NCBI GenBank assembly: GCA_015056575.1 | Contig: SVGA01000001.1 | Coordinates: forward strand, 124,001 to 188,000 | DNA from: Butyrivibrio sp. | Lineage (GTDB): Bacteria > Bacillota > Clostridia > Lachnospirales > Lachnospiraceae | DNA length: 64,000 nucleotides | Reading direction: 5' to 3' | In this document: positions 1-8,360 of the stretch, piece by piece | Numbering within the stretch: the stretch's first letter is position 1 | How the letters are laid out: the number at the start of each line of letters is the position of its first letter | Notes under the pieces: generated by a model | Told to the model about the DNA's origin: nothing | The model's database searches: none | What the model saw: only the letters and a program-made list of their open reading frames with translations | Translations under genes and position numbers: made by a program

Positions 1-48
1 ATAAGCGGAGATATTTTCAATCTATGAATCGTAAAACATATTGTTACC

Positions 49-89
49 CTTCACAGTTTAGCGCTCGGAGCTGGCGCTGAACTGTGAAG
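49..89. repeat. Inverted repeat upstream of DUF3990 operon
   Basis: Two 16-nt arms, 49-64 and 74-89, are reverse complements except for one G-T wobble, with a 9-nt loop. No T-run follows, so it is not a clear intrinsic terminator. It could end an upstream transcript or be a dispersed palindrome. Confidence 0.6.
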
Positions 90-99
90 CAGCGCAGGT

Positions 100-155
100 T
101 TGACTCTATACTTCCCTAGAAGTATAATTATTATACTTCCACAGAAGTATAGGAG
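100..155 (+). promoter_or_regulatory. Promoter with twin palindromic operators
   Basis: A near-consensus promoter, TTGACT (100-105), 17-bp spacer, TATAAT (123-128), predicts a start near 135. Two 20-bp palindromes of form TATACTTC-N4-GAAGTATA lie at 107-126 and 132-151, 25 bp apart centre to centre. The first fills the spacer and -10 element. The second covers the predicted start and runs into the AGGAG ribosome site (151-155). This is the expected layout for autorepression, most likely by the XRE protein of the same operon (inference). Confidence 0.8.
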
Positions 156-161
156 TGCGTT

Positions 162-842
162 ATGATCTTATATCACGGTTCTACACAAATAGTGAATAAG
201 CCGATTTATGGCGAGGGCAGATCAGACAATGACTATGGCCGTGGCTTTTATTGTACTGAAGACATTGAGCTTGCAAAAGAGTGGGCGGCTATAAGCGCCA
301 AAGGCGGATTTGTTAATGAGTACTCGCTGAATGCGGATGGCTTAAAATGCCTGAATTTGAATGATGGTAAGTATCATATTCTTAATTGGCTTGCGCTTCT
401 TATGAGTAACCGAACGGTTCGGGTTACCAATCCTGTGGAAAAGCGCGGTATAGATTTTGTTGTTTCCAACTATCTTCCTGATGTCAGCAGAAGCGATCTG
501 ATCATTGGATATCGTGCGGATGATTCTTATTTCTCTTTTTCGAGAGCATTTCTCAGTAATACCATAACGATACAGCAACTGGCTCATGCTATGAAATACG
601 GGGACTTGGGATTGCAGGTTATGCTTAGGAGCAAAAAGGCTTTTGGAGCAATCTCTTTTGTTCAATCTTATTCAGTAGACGGTAAGCTTTATTATCCCAG
701 GAGATTAAAACGTGATACCGATGCAAGAAATGCATTTCGCGAGCTGTTGGAAAAGGAAGACAGAGAAGGAATATATCTGAGTGACATCATGAGAAGGGGG
801 ATAGAAGATGACGACACCGGCTTTTTCAGAACTTTATCTTGA
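162..842 (+). CDS. DUF3990 protein, probable ADP-ribosyltransferase-like toxin
   Basis: A 226-residue protein of the DUF3990 type. It opens with ILYHGS, followed by the conserved block around residues 24-40 (DYGRGFYCTED, then LAKEWA), and has a GLQVMLRSKKA motif near residue 150. DUF3990 proteins resemble the catalytic core of mono-ADP-ribosyltransferases with an H-Y-x triad, and the YHGS histidine and GFYCT tyrosine fit this. NAD use and toxicity are inferred from family resemblance, not shown here. Start ATG follows AGGAG by 6 nt. The stop overlaps the next gene by 35 nt, so the two are translationally coupled. There is no signal peptide, so it should be cytoplasmic. Confidence 0.8.
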   Translation: MILYHGSTQIVNKPIYGEGRSDNDYGRGFYCTEDIELAKEWAAISAKGGFVNEYSLNADGLKCLNLNDGKYHILNWLALLMSNRTVRVTNPVEKRGIDFVVSNYLPDVSRSDLIIGYRADDSYFSFSRAFLSNTITIQQLAHAMKYGDLGLQVMLRSKKAFGAISFVQSYSVDGKLYYPRRLKRDTDARNAFRELLEKEDREGIYLSDIMRRGIEDDDTGFFRTLS

Positions 843-1458
843 TGATGCTATGCGCAATTTGGGGGAGATGACTGAGTATACCGTGCTCGTTACCCCGGAA
901 ATAGGATTGGAAGAATTGTTCAGAATGTTTACCATAAGCGGCTATGCCGATCGTTTTGAGCATGGCGATCCTGCTGTTGTCAGTGGAATGTCGGGTACTG
1001 AGTTGCATCACAGAATAGTGGACAAATGCTACGGAGAGTACAAAAAATGGCCCCCTGCCTTGGTTAAGTATGATACTGAGGCTGAATACTGGTATGGGTA
1101 TATCCTGGCGTATGTCCAATGGAGACTTGGATGCACTTTTTCAGATATACTTGAAAAAGTAACTTTTGATGCTCTGGCTAGATTATATCCTGCGCTACAT
1201 ACCGTTTCGGAAGAAAGAGCCTTCGCCGAAATCGAGAAGATGATGAATGCTTCGGAGAATCAGACCACAAGGCTTCAGGAATATAGAAAGAGAATGGGCC
1301 TATCTCAAAAAGAGTTAGCTGATGCTTCGGGAGTCAATATCAGGACGCTTCAGCAATATGAGATAAGGGACAAGGATATAAACCGTGCTTCTACCGATAA
1401 GATCATTTCTTTGGCGAAGGTTTTGAAGTGTGCGCCTGAAGACATAATGGAACTGTGA
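808..1458 (+). CDS. XRE-family regulator, partner of DUF3990 protein
   Basis: A 216-residue protein with two parts. Residues 1-145 form an alpha-rich domain (LDDAMRNLGEMTEY, EYWYGYILAYVQW) that I know from proteins encoded beside DUF3990 genes but cannot name. Residues about 150-216 are a helix-turn-helix of the Cro/CI type (MGLSQKELADASGVNIRTLQ). ATG 808 has AAGGGGG 7 nt upstream and lies inside the 3' end of the preceding gene. The gene pair, overlap and operator-laden promoter suggest an antitoxin and autoregulator. It is convergent with the SGNH lipoprotein gene, with only 13 nt between stops. Confidence 0.8.
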   Translation: MTTPAFSELYLDDAMRNLGEMTEYTVLVTPEIGLEELFRMFTISGYADRFEHGDPAVVSGMSGTELHHRIVDKCYGEYKKWPPALVKYDTEAEYWYGYILAYVQWRLGCTFSDILEKVTFDALARLYPALHTVSEERAFAEIEKMMNASENQTTRLQEYRKRMGLSQKELADASGVNIRTLQQYEIRDKDINRASTDKIISLAKVLKCAPEDIMEL

Positions 1459-1471
1459 CAAGCACTTTCCC

Positions 1472-2401
1472 TCACCCAATCTCCTTCAATATTTTTTCCC
1501 ATATCACACCCGTTGGCTGTGGCTGATAGTGTATCCCGTCGTTTGGATCAATGTACAGATTGCCATTTGCAATCTCCCGGTTAATATAGTCGTAAAGCGG
1601 GATGACATTTACCGTACTGTGCTGCGAAGCCCAGTCCATAAGTGCGTTATTGTAAGCTATCTGGTGGTCGTTGGTGTAGTAGGTTTGGTCGAATTCGCCC
1701 ACCAGAGTGGCGTCATCAGTGGGGCCCACGGTGCACAGAATAAGATTCTTGCCATTGGCAAGAACTTCCTCGTAGAAGGCCGCGTAGGGCGAAAAATCTC
1801 CCAGGTCGTTGCATCCCATCCAGGAGATGAGTGTATCAAAATTGTCATACCCCACCGAATTCACTGCGTTTATCATGTAATCGCTCCTGCAGCCGTGCTT
1901 GCAGAATACGCGAATCCCATCATGAGTCTCATCAAAAATCTCACCACGTGAAGCATCAAATATATCTACTGTTCTTGAATCTCCGGCAAAAATAATTCGC
2001 CCGTAATCCATTTTGTTATCGGCCATTGCTGAAGGAGCAGGAGGGTTCAGCATTATCTTGGAATCAACTTCGGAAGAGGGGGTAATAACAATTTTGGGAT
2101 CAACTGCCGCGGACGGATCCGGAGCTTCATCCTCATCTTCCGCAGGTTGAACAGAATATTCACGGCTCGCCTCTAAGTCCGCTTCTGCCTCAGATTCTTT
2201 TCCCGGATCTAAGTCCGCTTCCGTTTCAGGCTCTTTTCCCGGATCAGAGTCGTTACCGGTGGTGACTTCTTCGCTTGAGGCTTCAGATGAAGAAAGTGCG
2301 AATGAGTCATCCGATTCTGCGACGGTGCTCTTGCTGCCGCAGCCTGTCATTATGAGTAGCGATATAAGAATGATGGGGACAATTGCGTAGAGTCTTTTCA
2401 T
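1472..2401 (-). CDS. SGNH/GDSL hydrolase-like lipoprotein
   Basis: A 309-residue lipoprotein. The start at 2401 is preferred over longer forms because it yields a clean lipoprotein signal (MKRLYAIV..LLIMTGCGS, lipobox cysteine at about residue 21) and has a GAGG site upstream. Residues 22-120 are a Glu/Asp/Ser-rich linker with a DPGKE(P/S)E(T/A)EAD repeat. The C-terminal part, about 130-309, is an SGNH-like fold: FAGDSRTV (nucleophile Ser), GCNDLGD (oxyanion Asn) and DGIHY (Asp/His). It is probably an extracellular esterase or deacetylase acting on wall or glycan substrates, but the substrate is unknown. It shares its GDSRTV and DG-HY motifs with the SH3-SGNH protein at 34704-35690. Confidence 0.75.
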   Translation of the reverse strand: MKRLYAIVPIILISLLIMTGCGSKSTVAESDDSFALSSSEASSEEVTTGNDSDPGKEPETEADLDPGKESEAEADLEASREYSVQPAEDEDEAPDPSAAVDPKIVITPSSEVDSKIMLNPPAPSAMADNKMDYGRIIFAGDSRTVDIFDASRGEIFDETHDGIRVFCKHGCRSDYMINAVNSVGYDNFDTLISWMGCNDLGDFSPYAAFYEEVLANGKNLILCTVGPTDDATLVGEFDQTYYTNDHQIAYNNALMDWASQHSTVNVIPLYDYINREIANGNLYIDPNDGIHYQPQPTGVIWEKILKEIG

Positions 2402-2510
2402 AATGGAAACCTCATCTCTTTGTGGGTTTGTTGTAGTGAGTAATAAGACGCGCGGATAGTGCGTCTGATTTAATAATATATTACGTAAAAATGATAAACA
2501 AGCACCATGA

Positions 2511-2539
2511 TTGACCCTGTATATGACACCATGTAAAAT
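2511..2539 (+). promoter_or_regulatory. Promoter for lipoprotein gene at 2576
   Basis: TTGACC (2511-2516), 17-bp spacer, TAAAAT (2534-2539). The predicted start near 2546 leaves too little room to initiate at ATG 2552 and supports ATG 2576. Confidence 0.65.
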
Positions 2540-2575
2540 AATCCAAGAATAATGAAAAGGCGGCAAAGAAGATAC

Positions 2576-3331
2576 ATGAATAAACAATACATTATCGCCC
2601 CGCTGATCCTGGCACTGGCGCTGACCGGCTGCGGGAGTCTTGAACTGACAGATGCGCAGAAAGAGACTGTGGAGGCATTAGACAATAAGCTTGAGGAAAC
2701 AGTGACGGAAGCTGCGCAGCAGCTGGAAGAATCGGCAGCAGCCATCAGTGATAACAAGGACGGGATCGGGCAGCAACTTAAGGAAGCAGAAGAGATGGCA
2801 AAAGAGGCTGTGGCTGCAAGCTCTGCGTTGGCAGATGCAGTCGCATCGGAAAAGACCACAGAAGATACGTCCGCAGAGGACTCTTTAGCTGACGGAATCC
2901 TTTCATCGCCTTCAGACATCGCCCTTACAGACACTGACGGCAAGGGTACTGATTACACCTTTCTTTACGACGGGCAGACCTTTGATGCTGTGTACAAGCC
3001 TGATAACTGGAAAATTTACGACTCTTACAAGATCACAAACGAAGCCGATATCACCATTATCTGTCAGGCTCTCATCGATGTTCATCAGATCCATGGAAAA
3101 GATATGGCATCCTACCGCACAGCCGATGATATGGCCTATGAGTGGCTTGTACACAATACAGCCTATGAGCTTCTTCCTGACGGCAACGAATTAAAGGAGC
3201 ATGCCAGGGATGTTGATCTGGATCCCAAGGACCAGGGCCGAACACTTGAGGAAATCTACGAAGACAGAACCGGCAAAGAGCTGACAATGAACACCATCAT
3301 GGAGTATATGCAGCAAAATACCGGGGAATGA
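2576..3331 (+). CDS. Lipoprotein of unknown function
   Basis: A 251-residue predicted lipoprotein with signal MNKQYIIAPLILALALTGCGS and the lipobox cysteine near residue 19. Residues about 25-95 are rich in Glu, Ala and Ser and look helical or coiled-coil (LEETVTEAAQQLEESAAAI). The C-terminal part, about 110-251, is a compact domain with FLYDGQTFDAVYKPDNWKI and a DVHQIHGKDM..YRTADDMAYEW stretch, which I do not recognise. The start was set by the promoter position; upstream ATG 2552 would add eight charged residues before the signal peptide. The ribosome site is weak (AAAGAAGA). Divergent from the SGNH lipoprotein. Confidence 0.7.
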   Translation: MNKQYIIAPLILALALTGCGSLELTDAQKETVEALDNKLEETVTEAAQQLEESAAAISDNKDGIGQQLKEAEEMAKEAVAASSALADAVASEKTTEDTSAEDSLADGILSSPSDIALTDTDGKGTDYTFLYDGQTFDAVYKPDNWKIYDSYKITNEADITIICQALIDVHQIHGKDMASYRTADDMAYEWLVHNTAYELLPDGNELKEHARDVDLDPKDQGRTLEEIYEDRTGKELTMNTIMEYMQQNTGE

Positions 3332-3342
3332 ATTATAATTGG

Positions 3343-3429
3343 AAATGACCTGCCGCTCCTGATATGTGGTTTCCTACCGGATTAGCCGGTAAGACAGGCA
3401 CATATCTTTTCCTGAGCAGCAGGTCATTT
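3343..3429. terminator. Nested three-tier inverted repeat between convergent genes
   Basis: Outer arms 3343-3353/3419-3429 (AAATGACCTGC), middle arms 3361-3368/3399-3406 (GATATGTG) and inner arms 3375-3380/3386-3391 (TACCGG) nest into one long imperfect hairpin. It lies between two convergent stops, so a bidirectional terminator is the simplest role, though T-runs are short. Confidence 0.6.
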
Positions 3430-3448
3430 ATATTCATGTTTTCTTATC

Positions 3449-5830
3449 TTATTTTACTTTGATCTCCAGCTGAGCAGCTTTAAGGCCCTTCCCGGTGATA
3501 TTGACTTTAACTGTTCCGGGATTTACTCCGGCTCTGATAATAGCTTGAGCCTTTCCGAGGAAGGTGGTGTGGGAATTTCCTGTAAAGCTCTCTTTCGGCG
3601 CGGGACGGGCACTTCCGAAAGCGATAAGGCTTCCTTCACCGGATACTTCAATGTTAAGCAGGGTATCCACGGAAGACTTGGTTATTCCATTATCTCCAAC
3701 AAGATCAATATTGATATAGCAAAGGTCCTGACCGTTTGCCCTAAGCTCCTCAACTTCCGGAACTGCGCTGATCCTGGTGTCTCCGGTATCAGTGTAAAGA
3801 CTCTTTTCTGCGATCATATTTCCGTTGGAAGCAAAGGACCTGGCTGTAATGGTTCCGGGCTCGTATTTCACATTTTTGAAATCGGCCAGGAACTCTTTTG
3901 TTTTCTTCCTGCCATAGCTTTTTTCGTTGACTATGAGTTCAACGTATTCTCCGGTGGAATATACATGTACCTTGTTTTTGGCGCCTTCACAGCCGGGCCA
4001 GGTCCAGCTGCTTACACCGTCGGTGAGTCTCCACATACTGAGAGCTCCAATGTCTCCTGCTCTGGTCATGGGCTCAACGCTTATCTCCGGAGTGGTGGTC
4101 TGGTGCCAGATCATTCGGTTCCAGTTGATCTCGGGACGGAATTTGCCGCAGATGTCGATGAGTCCTGCACCTCCTGAAATAATGAGGCGGTTGCTGTCTT
4201 TTTTGTCACTCTTATACTGAACTGTGCCGATTCCGGACTCGCCCAGGTAATCCATTCCTGTCCATACGAAGTCGCCCACCAGATAGGGGAGGCTTTCAAC
4301 CAGCTTCCAGTTTTTGTAGGCGGCGCAGGGCAGTGTCTCTGAACCAACGATAACTCTTTCGGGGTATTTTCGGCCCTCATTTACATATCTTGAAGTGGCG
4401 TAGTTATAGCCGTTGATATCAAGGATACCCTCCAGAGATTCAGTCACTTTGTCGGCATCCTTCCTGGAAGCCATGCCATCCATGAGATTGCCCATGCGAT
4501 TCATGAGCATGTTGAAGAAGGCGCTGGTAGGAACCGAATCGGTACCTGAGATATCTTTTTTGTCATTCCCGTAAAGACCTTTTCCCTTAGCTGCCATAAC
4601 CGCAAGCATGAGGTTGATTCCGGCAGTGACCGGCCTTGTGCTGTCAATGCTTTTAACAAAATCCGTCAGCTCTTTTGCATAAGAAACTCCGCTGTCCAGA
4701 CCCAGCTCTGAGATCTCGTTTCCTATGGAATACATGATGACGGAGGGGTGGGACATATCCTTGTCTATCATAGCCTTGAGGTCCTTCTTCCAATTGGCTG
4801 TAAAGTCCTCATTTGCATAGTCATATCTGGTCTTGTGGATGATCCAGTGATCAACAAATTCGTCCATAACATAGATCCCAAGTTCATCGCAGGCCTCGAG
4901 CATTGCTCTTGAGCATGGATTGTGGGAACTGCGAATAGCGTTGAAGCCGGCTTTTTTGTGAAGCAGGATTTTTCTTCTCTCGGCGTCGTCATATCCGCAT
5001 GCTCCAAGTATTCCATTGTCGTGGTGGATGCAGCTTCCGCGAAGGAGCGTACGCTTTCCGTTTACCAGAAGTCCTTTTTGGGGCGACCACTCTATTGTTC
5101 TGAAACCAATCTTCAATTCTTCTAAGTCCGCAATCTTATCCCCGGTCAAAAGAGCTATCGTAAGTCCGTAAAGATCCGGTGATTCATCGCTCCAAAGAAG
5201 AGGTGAGTCTACCTGAAACTCAGCAAGGAAAGAACCATCTGTGACCTTGGTGACAAACTCTTTTACAAGGTTGTTTTCATGCTTTAGCTCAATCTTCACG
5301 CTGTCTCCGCCGGTGGTAAGACCCTTAATCCTGACACTTCCGTCTGCCCCGGCATCTGCAAAAACTGAATTGTACTGAAGATGACTCTTTTCTGCGACAA
5401 AGAGATTTACATTTCGATATATGCCGCTTCCGGAGTACCATCTGCTGTTGGGACAATTTGAATTATCGGCGATTACGGTTATGGTGTTATCGGCACCAAA
5501 AGTGAGACGGTCCGAAAGATCAACGTAGAAGTTGGAGTAGCCGTAGGCATTTTTATATACTTCCGTATCGTTCACAAGGATAGTGGCCTTTTGATATACA
5601 CCCTCGAACTCAAGGGCAATATGCTTTCCTTCCCATTCTCCGGGGGCGTAAAGTGATTTGGTGTAATAATAGACTCCCCCTGCAAAATATGCGCTTCCGG
5701 TTCCCGAAGGAAATGTCTTTGATCTTTTTTCGCTGATCATTGCGTCGTGGGGAAGAGTGACGACTTTAGCGCTGCTCTTTTCATTTTCCTTATAGAAGGT
5801 CCAATCCAGATTAAACGGCTTTCTTTTCAT
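3449..5830 (-). CDS. GH2 beta-glycosidase (beta-galactosidase/glucuronidase type)
   Basis: A 793-residue family 2 glycoside hydrolase. The order is a sugar-binding beta-sandwich (about 1-165, with SRWYSGSGIYRNV), an Ig-like domain (170-265) and a TIM barrel (270-570) carrying RGSCIHHDNG, SSHNP, the GNEIS acid/base (Glu372) and a VGSETLP segment with the probable nucleophile Glu498. A DUF4982-like and an Ig-like domain close the protein (580-793). There is no signal peptide, so it is intracellular, acting on sugars brought in by the upstream symporter. The start at 5830 has an ideal GGAGG and overlaps the symporter 3' end by 20 nt; longer forms lack a site. The exact glycoside cannot be told from sequence. 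Confidence 0.9.
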   Translation of the reverse strand: MKRKPFNLDWTFYKENEKSSAKVVTLPHDAMISEKRSKTFPSGTGSAYFAGGVYYYTKSLYAPGEWEGKHIALEFEGVYQKATILVNDTEVYKNAYGYSNFYVDLSDRLTFGADNTITVIADNSNCPNSRWYSGSGIYRNVNLFVAEKSHLQYNSVFADAGADGSVRIKGLTTGGDSVKIELKHENNLVKEFVTKVTDGSFLAEFQVDSPLLWSDESPDLYGLTIALLTGDKIADLEELKIGFRTIEWSPQKGLLVNGKRTLLRGSCIHHDNGILGACGYDDAERRKILLHKKAGFNAIRSSHNPCSRAMLEACDELGIYVMDEFVDHWIIHKTRYDYANEDFTANWKKDLKAMIDKDMSHPSVIMYSIGNEISELGLDSGVSYAKELTDFVKSIDSTRPVTAGINLMLAVMAAKGKGLYGNDKKDISGTDSVPTSAFFNMLMNRMGNLMDGMASRKDADKVTESLEGILDINGYNYATSRYVNEGRKYPERVIVGSETLPCAAYKNWKLVESLPYLVGDFVWTGMDYLGESGIGTVQYKSDKKDSNRLIISGGAGLIDICGKFRPEINWNRMIWHQTTTPEISVEPMTRAGDIGALSMWRLTDGVSSWTWPGCEGAKNKVHVYSTGEYVELIVNEKSYGRKKTKEFLADFKNVKYEPGTITARSFASNGNMIAEKSLYTDTGDTRISAVPEVEELRANGQDLCYINIDLVGDNGITKSSVDTLLNIEVSGEGSLIAFGSARPAPKESFTGNSHTTFLGKAQAIIRAGVNPGTVKVNITGKGLKAAQLEIKVK

Positions 5831-7172
5831 TTCTTTCCTCCAGTCTGTCGTTGTCTCTTTCGACATTCATTGCTGCAAGAATAAGTGTCATTGCGATTAT
5901 AAGGATGAGCGGAATTCCTCCGTATATAAATTTTATCATGTTGTTTACGGCAACGGTCTGGACCTGTGCTGTTCCGACAAAGCCTACTGCGGACAAAAGC
6001 CATCCTGACAATGCTGCGCCAAGACCGCCTCCCACCTTTACTCCGATTGAGGAACAGCTGAACATCATTCCTTCTGTGTGAAGTCCGGTCTTAAGATAGC
6101 TGTTCTGTGATACACAGGCAACCAGGGCGTTCAGCGAACCCATCAAAAATGCCAGAGTGATGGCCTTTAAAACTGACAGCACAATGATCGCACCAAGGTT
6201 CGCGGTATATACAAAGAAGAGAAGCACTATCGATATGATGGTTGAGGCTATGAAAGATATAAGGTTAACCTTGTACATTCCATATTTCTTAACAAGCATG
6301 GGATTTAATACAAATCCGATGATCATGAACAGTGATGCTGCGGAAACCGTTCCAAGAAGACCGGGGTCGCCCATTATGTACTGGAAATAAAAAACGCCGA
6401 TGCTCGTTCCAAGGCTTGTGTTGATATAAAGAAAAAGATACAACCCCAAAAGGAGCAGATAATATCTGTTGGTAACTACTGTTTTCAGCAATACCCAGAA
6501 GCTTTCCTTCTCTGTTTCTTTTCCCTTCTCTGCGGCGATGTCCGGGATTTCCTTGCAGACAAGGCTTGCAATTGAGTTAAAGATAAGATAGATGACAGCA
6601 AATACAATCGCCATGGCTCTCCAGCCTGCAACTCCACCGCCCAGTGCATTTGCTATGGCAACTGCGGAGGAAGATACGATTATTGAAGCGAGCATTGCAA
6701 AAATGTACCTGAAGGACCCCAGCGAAACCCGCTCGGACTCATTCCTGGTTATAAGAGCCGACATAGTGGCATAAGCGATGTTGTTGGCAGTGTAGAACAG
6801 CGCATTGGCGCAGGTATAGAAAATGAAGAACCATGCATATTTGGCTATATCTCCCAAAGATGTGGGGACAGCAAAGATCATGATCATGCATAAAGCAAGC
6901 GGGAATCCGGAAAAGAACATCCAGGGCCTTGCTTTGCCCATGCTACTCCTGGTCTTATCTATAAGACTTCCGAAAAAGACATCTGTAATTCCGTCAAGGA
7001 GCTTACTTACCATGATAAGTGTGCCGACGATTCCCGGATTCATTCCGATCGTGTTGGTCATGTAGATGAGCACAAAGGAAGAAACCAGCATGTAAAAGAA
7101 ATTGGATCCAAAATCCCCGGATCCATAGGCAATCTTTTTGCCCAGTGATAAATACTTTTTTTCGTTATCCAT
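5811..7172 (-). CDS. GPH-family glycoside:cation symporter
   Basis: A 453-residue, about 12-helix transporter of the glycoside-pentoside-hexuronide family (MelB/UidB-like). The N-terminal KKIAYGSGDFGSNFFY and the loop LIDKTRSSMGKARPW are family signatures. It most likely brings in the glycoside cleaved by the GH2 enzyme that follows in the same operon. The start at 7172 follows GGGAGG; an ATG 21 nt upstream has no site. Divergent from the AraC regulator. Confidence 0.9.
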   Translation of the reverse strand: MDNEKKYLSLGKKIAYGSGDFGSNFFYMLVSSFVLIYMTNTIGMNPGIVGTLIMVSKLLDGITDVFFGSLIDKTRSSMGKARPWMFFSGFPLALCMIMIFAVPTSLGDIAKYAWFFIFYTCANALFYTANNIAYATMSALITRNESERVSLGSFRYIFAMLASIIVSSSAVAIANALGGGVAGWRAMAIVFAVIYLIFNSIASLVCKEIPDIAAEKGKETEKESFWVLLKTVVTNRYYLLLLGLYLFLYINTSLGTSIGVFYFQYIMGDPGLLGTVSAASLFMIIGFVLNPMLVKKYGMYKVNLISFIASTIISIVLLFFVYTANLGAIIVLSVLKAITLAFLMGSLNALVACVSQNSYLKTGLHTEGMMFSCSSIGVKVGGGLGAALSGWLLSAVGFVGTAQVQTVAVNNMIKFIYGGIPLILIIAMTLILAAMNVERDNDRLEERNEKKAV

Positions 7173-7266
7173 TAGAAAACCTCCCAATAACAATGATAAT
7201 TATGTTACATGAATGAGTTTAGTATCTTTGTTTTGGGCTGAAAATGACACAAATAACCATTTGAAA

Positions 7267-7302
7267 TTGAAAAATGTATCATATTCGACTATTATTAGTG
7301 CA
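7267..7302 (+). promoter_or_regulatory. Promoter placing the start at the AraC ATG
   Basis: TTGAAA (7267-7272), 17-bp spacer, TATTAT (7290-7295). Counting the usual 7 nt from the end of the -10 element puts +1 at 7302, the A of the start codon. No ribosome site precedes that ATG. Confidence 0.6.
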
Positions 7303-8360
7303 TGGATATATCAAATCTTTTTTTCACAACAAACGGACACGTGGATCATGAGGTCTACGAATCCTATACCGATGCTACCCACTACCGATCCAGAGGTGCG
7401 ATCGATTTGACTTTTGAGACGGTTCACCCGGATCAGGAGGATGGAAATATTGTCTTTGCGCTGATTTCTCCAAAGCAATCCGTGCTGACGGTGATTCCCA
7501 AAGACCACCCAATGAACCCAATCCATAGATCGGTACTGCATTCCCACGATTTTTTTGAGCTTCTGTTTGTCATAAGGGGAGAGGTTTATCAGAACATTGA
7601 GTACGAAAGGCACCTGTACACCAGGGGGAGTCTTTGTCTTATGAACAAGAATATCCATCATTCAGAGGAATTCTCCACCGATTACAGAGCGCTGTTTGTC
7701 ATGCTTTCCAAGGAATTGGTACAGTCACTGTTTTTGGGGCAGGATTACCTGTTTGGGGAGGAAAAGAAATTTGCAGGAAACCAGGTATTTGAATTTTTCA
7801 GGAATAATACAGGCAACAATGATTCCGGCGCAATGGAGTATCTGGACTTTATCCCGATAGATGAGAGTAAAGAGTGCTATGACAGAATGTACTCCTATTT
7901 CGAGAGGATGGTTACTATTTTCCTGTCTCCGGACCTTGGCAGTTCTTTTGAGATCAGGTCGCTTCTTTTGGAACTGTTTGAAACCTTGAGTGACAGCGGT
8001 TCCTACAGTACCATACCGATACATTTTGGTTCGGAAAAAGAGCTGGGAATATTCAATCAGGTGAGAAATGCCCTCGCATCGGCAAACGGAAGACTAAGCA
8101 GGAGCGACCTCAGTAAAAGGCTTAATTATTCGGGCTCCTATCTGAACAGCCTGTGCAAAAAATATTCAGGCCTGAGCCTTTTTGATTACGGAATGAATAT
8201 CTGCATGAAAGAAGCTACAAAACTGCTTGATAACACCGATATGAATGTGGCTGAGATTTCAGAGCATCTTGGTTTCACCAACAGAAGTCACTTCTATTCT
8301 ATATTCAGGGAGCATTATGGCATCTCGCCGGCTCAGTACAGAAAAAGAGACAGTGACTAA
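7302..8360 (+). CDS. AraC-family regulator of the glycoside locus
   Basis: A 352-residue regulator. Residues about 70-160 form a cupin-like sensor (LHSHDFFELLFVIRGEVYQNI, YTRGSLCLMNKNIHHSE). Residues about 245-350 are a two-helix-turn-helix AraC DNA-binding domain (LSKRLNYSGSYLNSLCKKYSG, then VAEISEHLGFTNRSHFYSIFREHYGISPAQYRK). Being divergent from the GPH symporter-GH2 operon, it probably activates that operon in response to the imported sugar. It lacks a Shine-Dalgarno and seems leaderless. Its stop overlaps the convergent XRE gene by 4 nt. Confidence 0.85.
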   Translation: MDISNLFFTTNGHVDHEVYESYTDATHYRSRGAIDLTFETVHPDQEDGNIVFALISPKQSVLTVIPKDHPMNPIHRSVLHSHDFFELLFVIRGEVYQNIEYERHLYTRGSLCLMNKNIHHSEEFSTDYRALFVMLSKELVQSLFLGQDYLFGEEKKFAGNQVFEFFRNNTGNNDSGAMEYLDFIPIDESKECYDRMYSYFERMVTIFLSPDLGSSFEIRSLLLELFETLSDSGSYSTIPIHFGSEKELGIFNQVRNALASANGRLSRSDLSKRLNYSGSYLNSLCKKYSGLSLFDYGMNICMKEATKLLDNTDMNVAEISEHLGFTNRSHFYSIFREHYGISPAQYRKRDSD

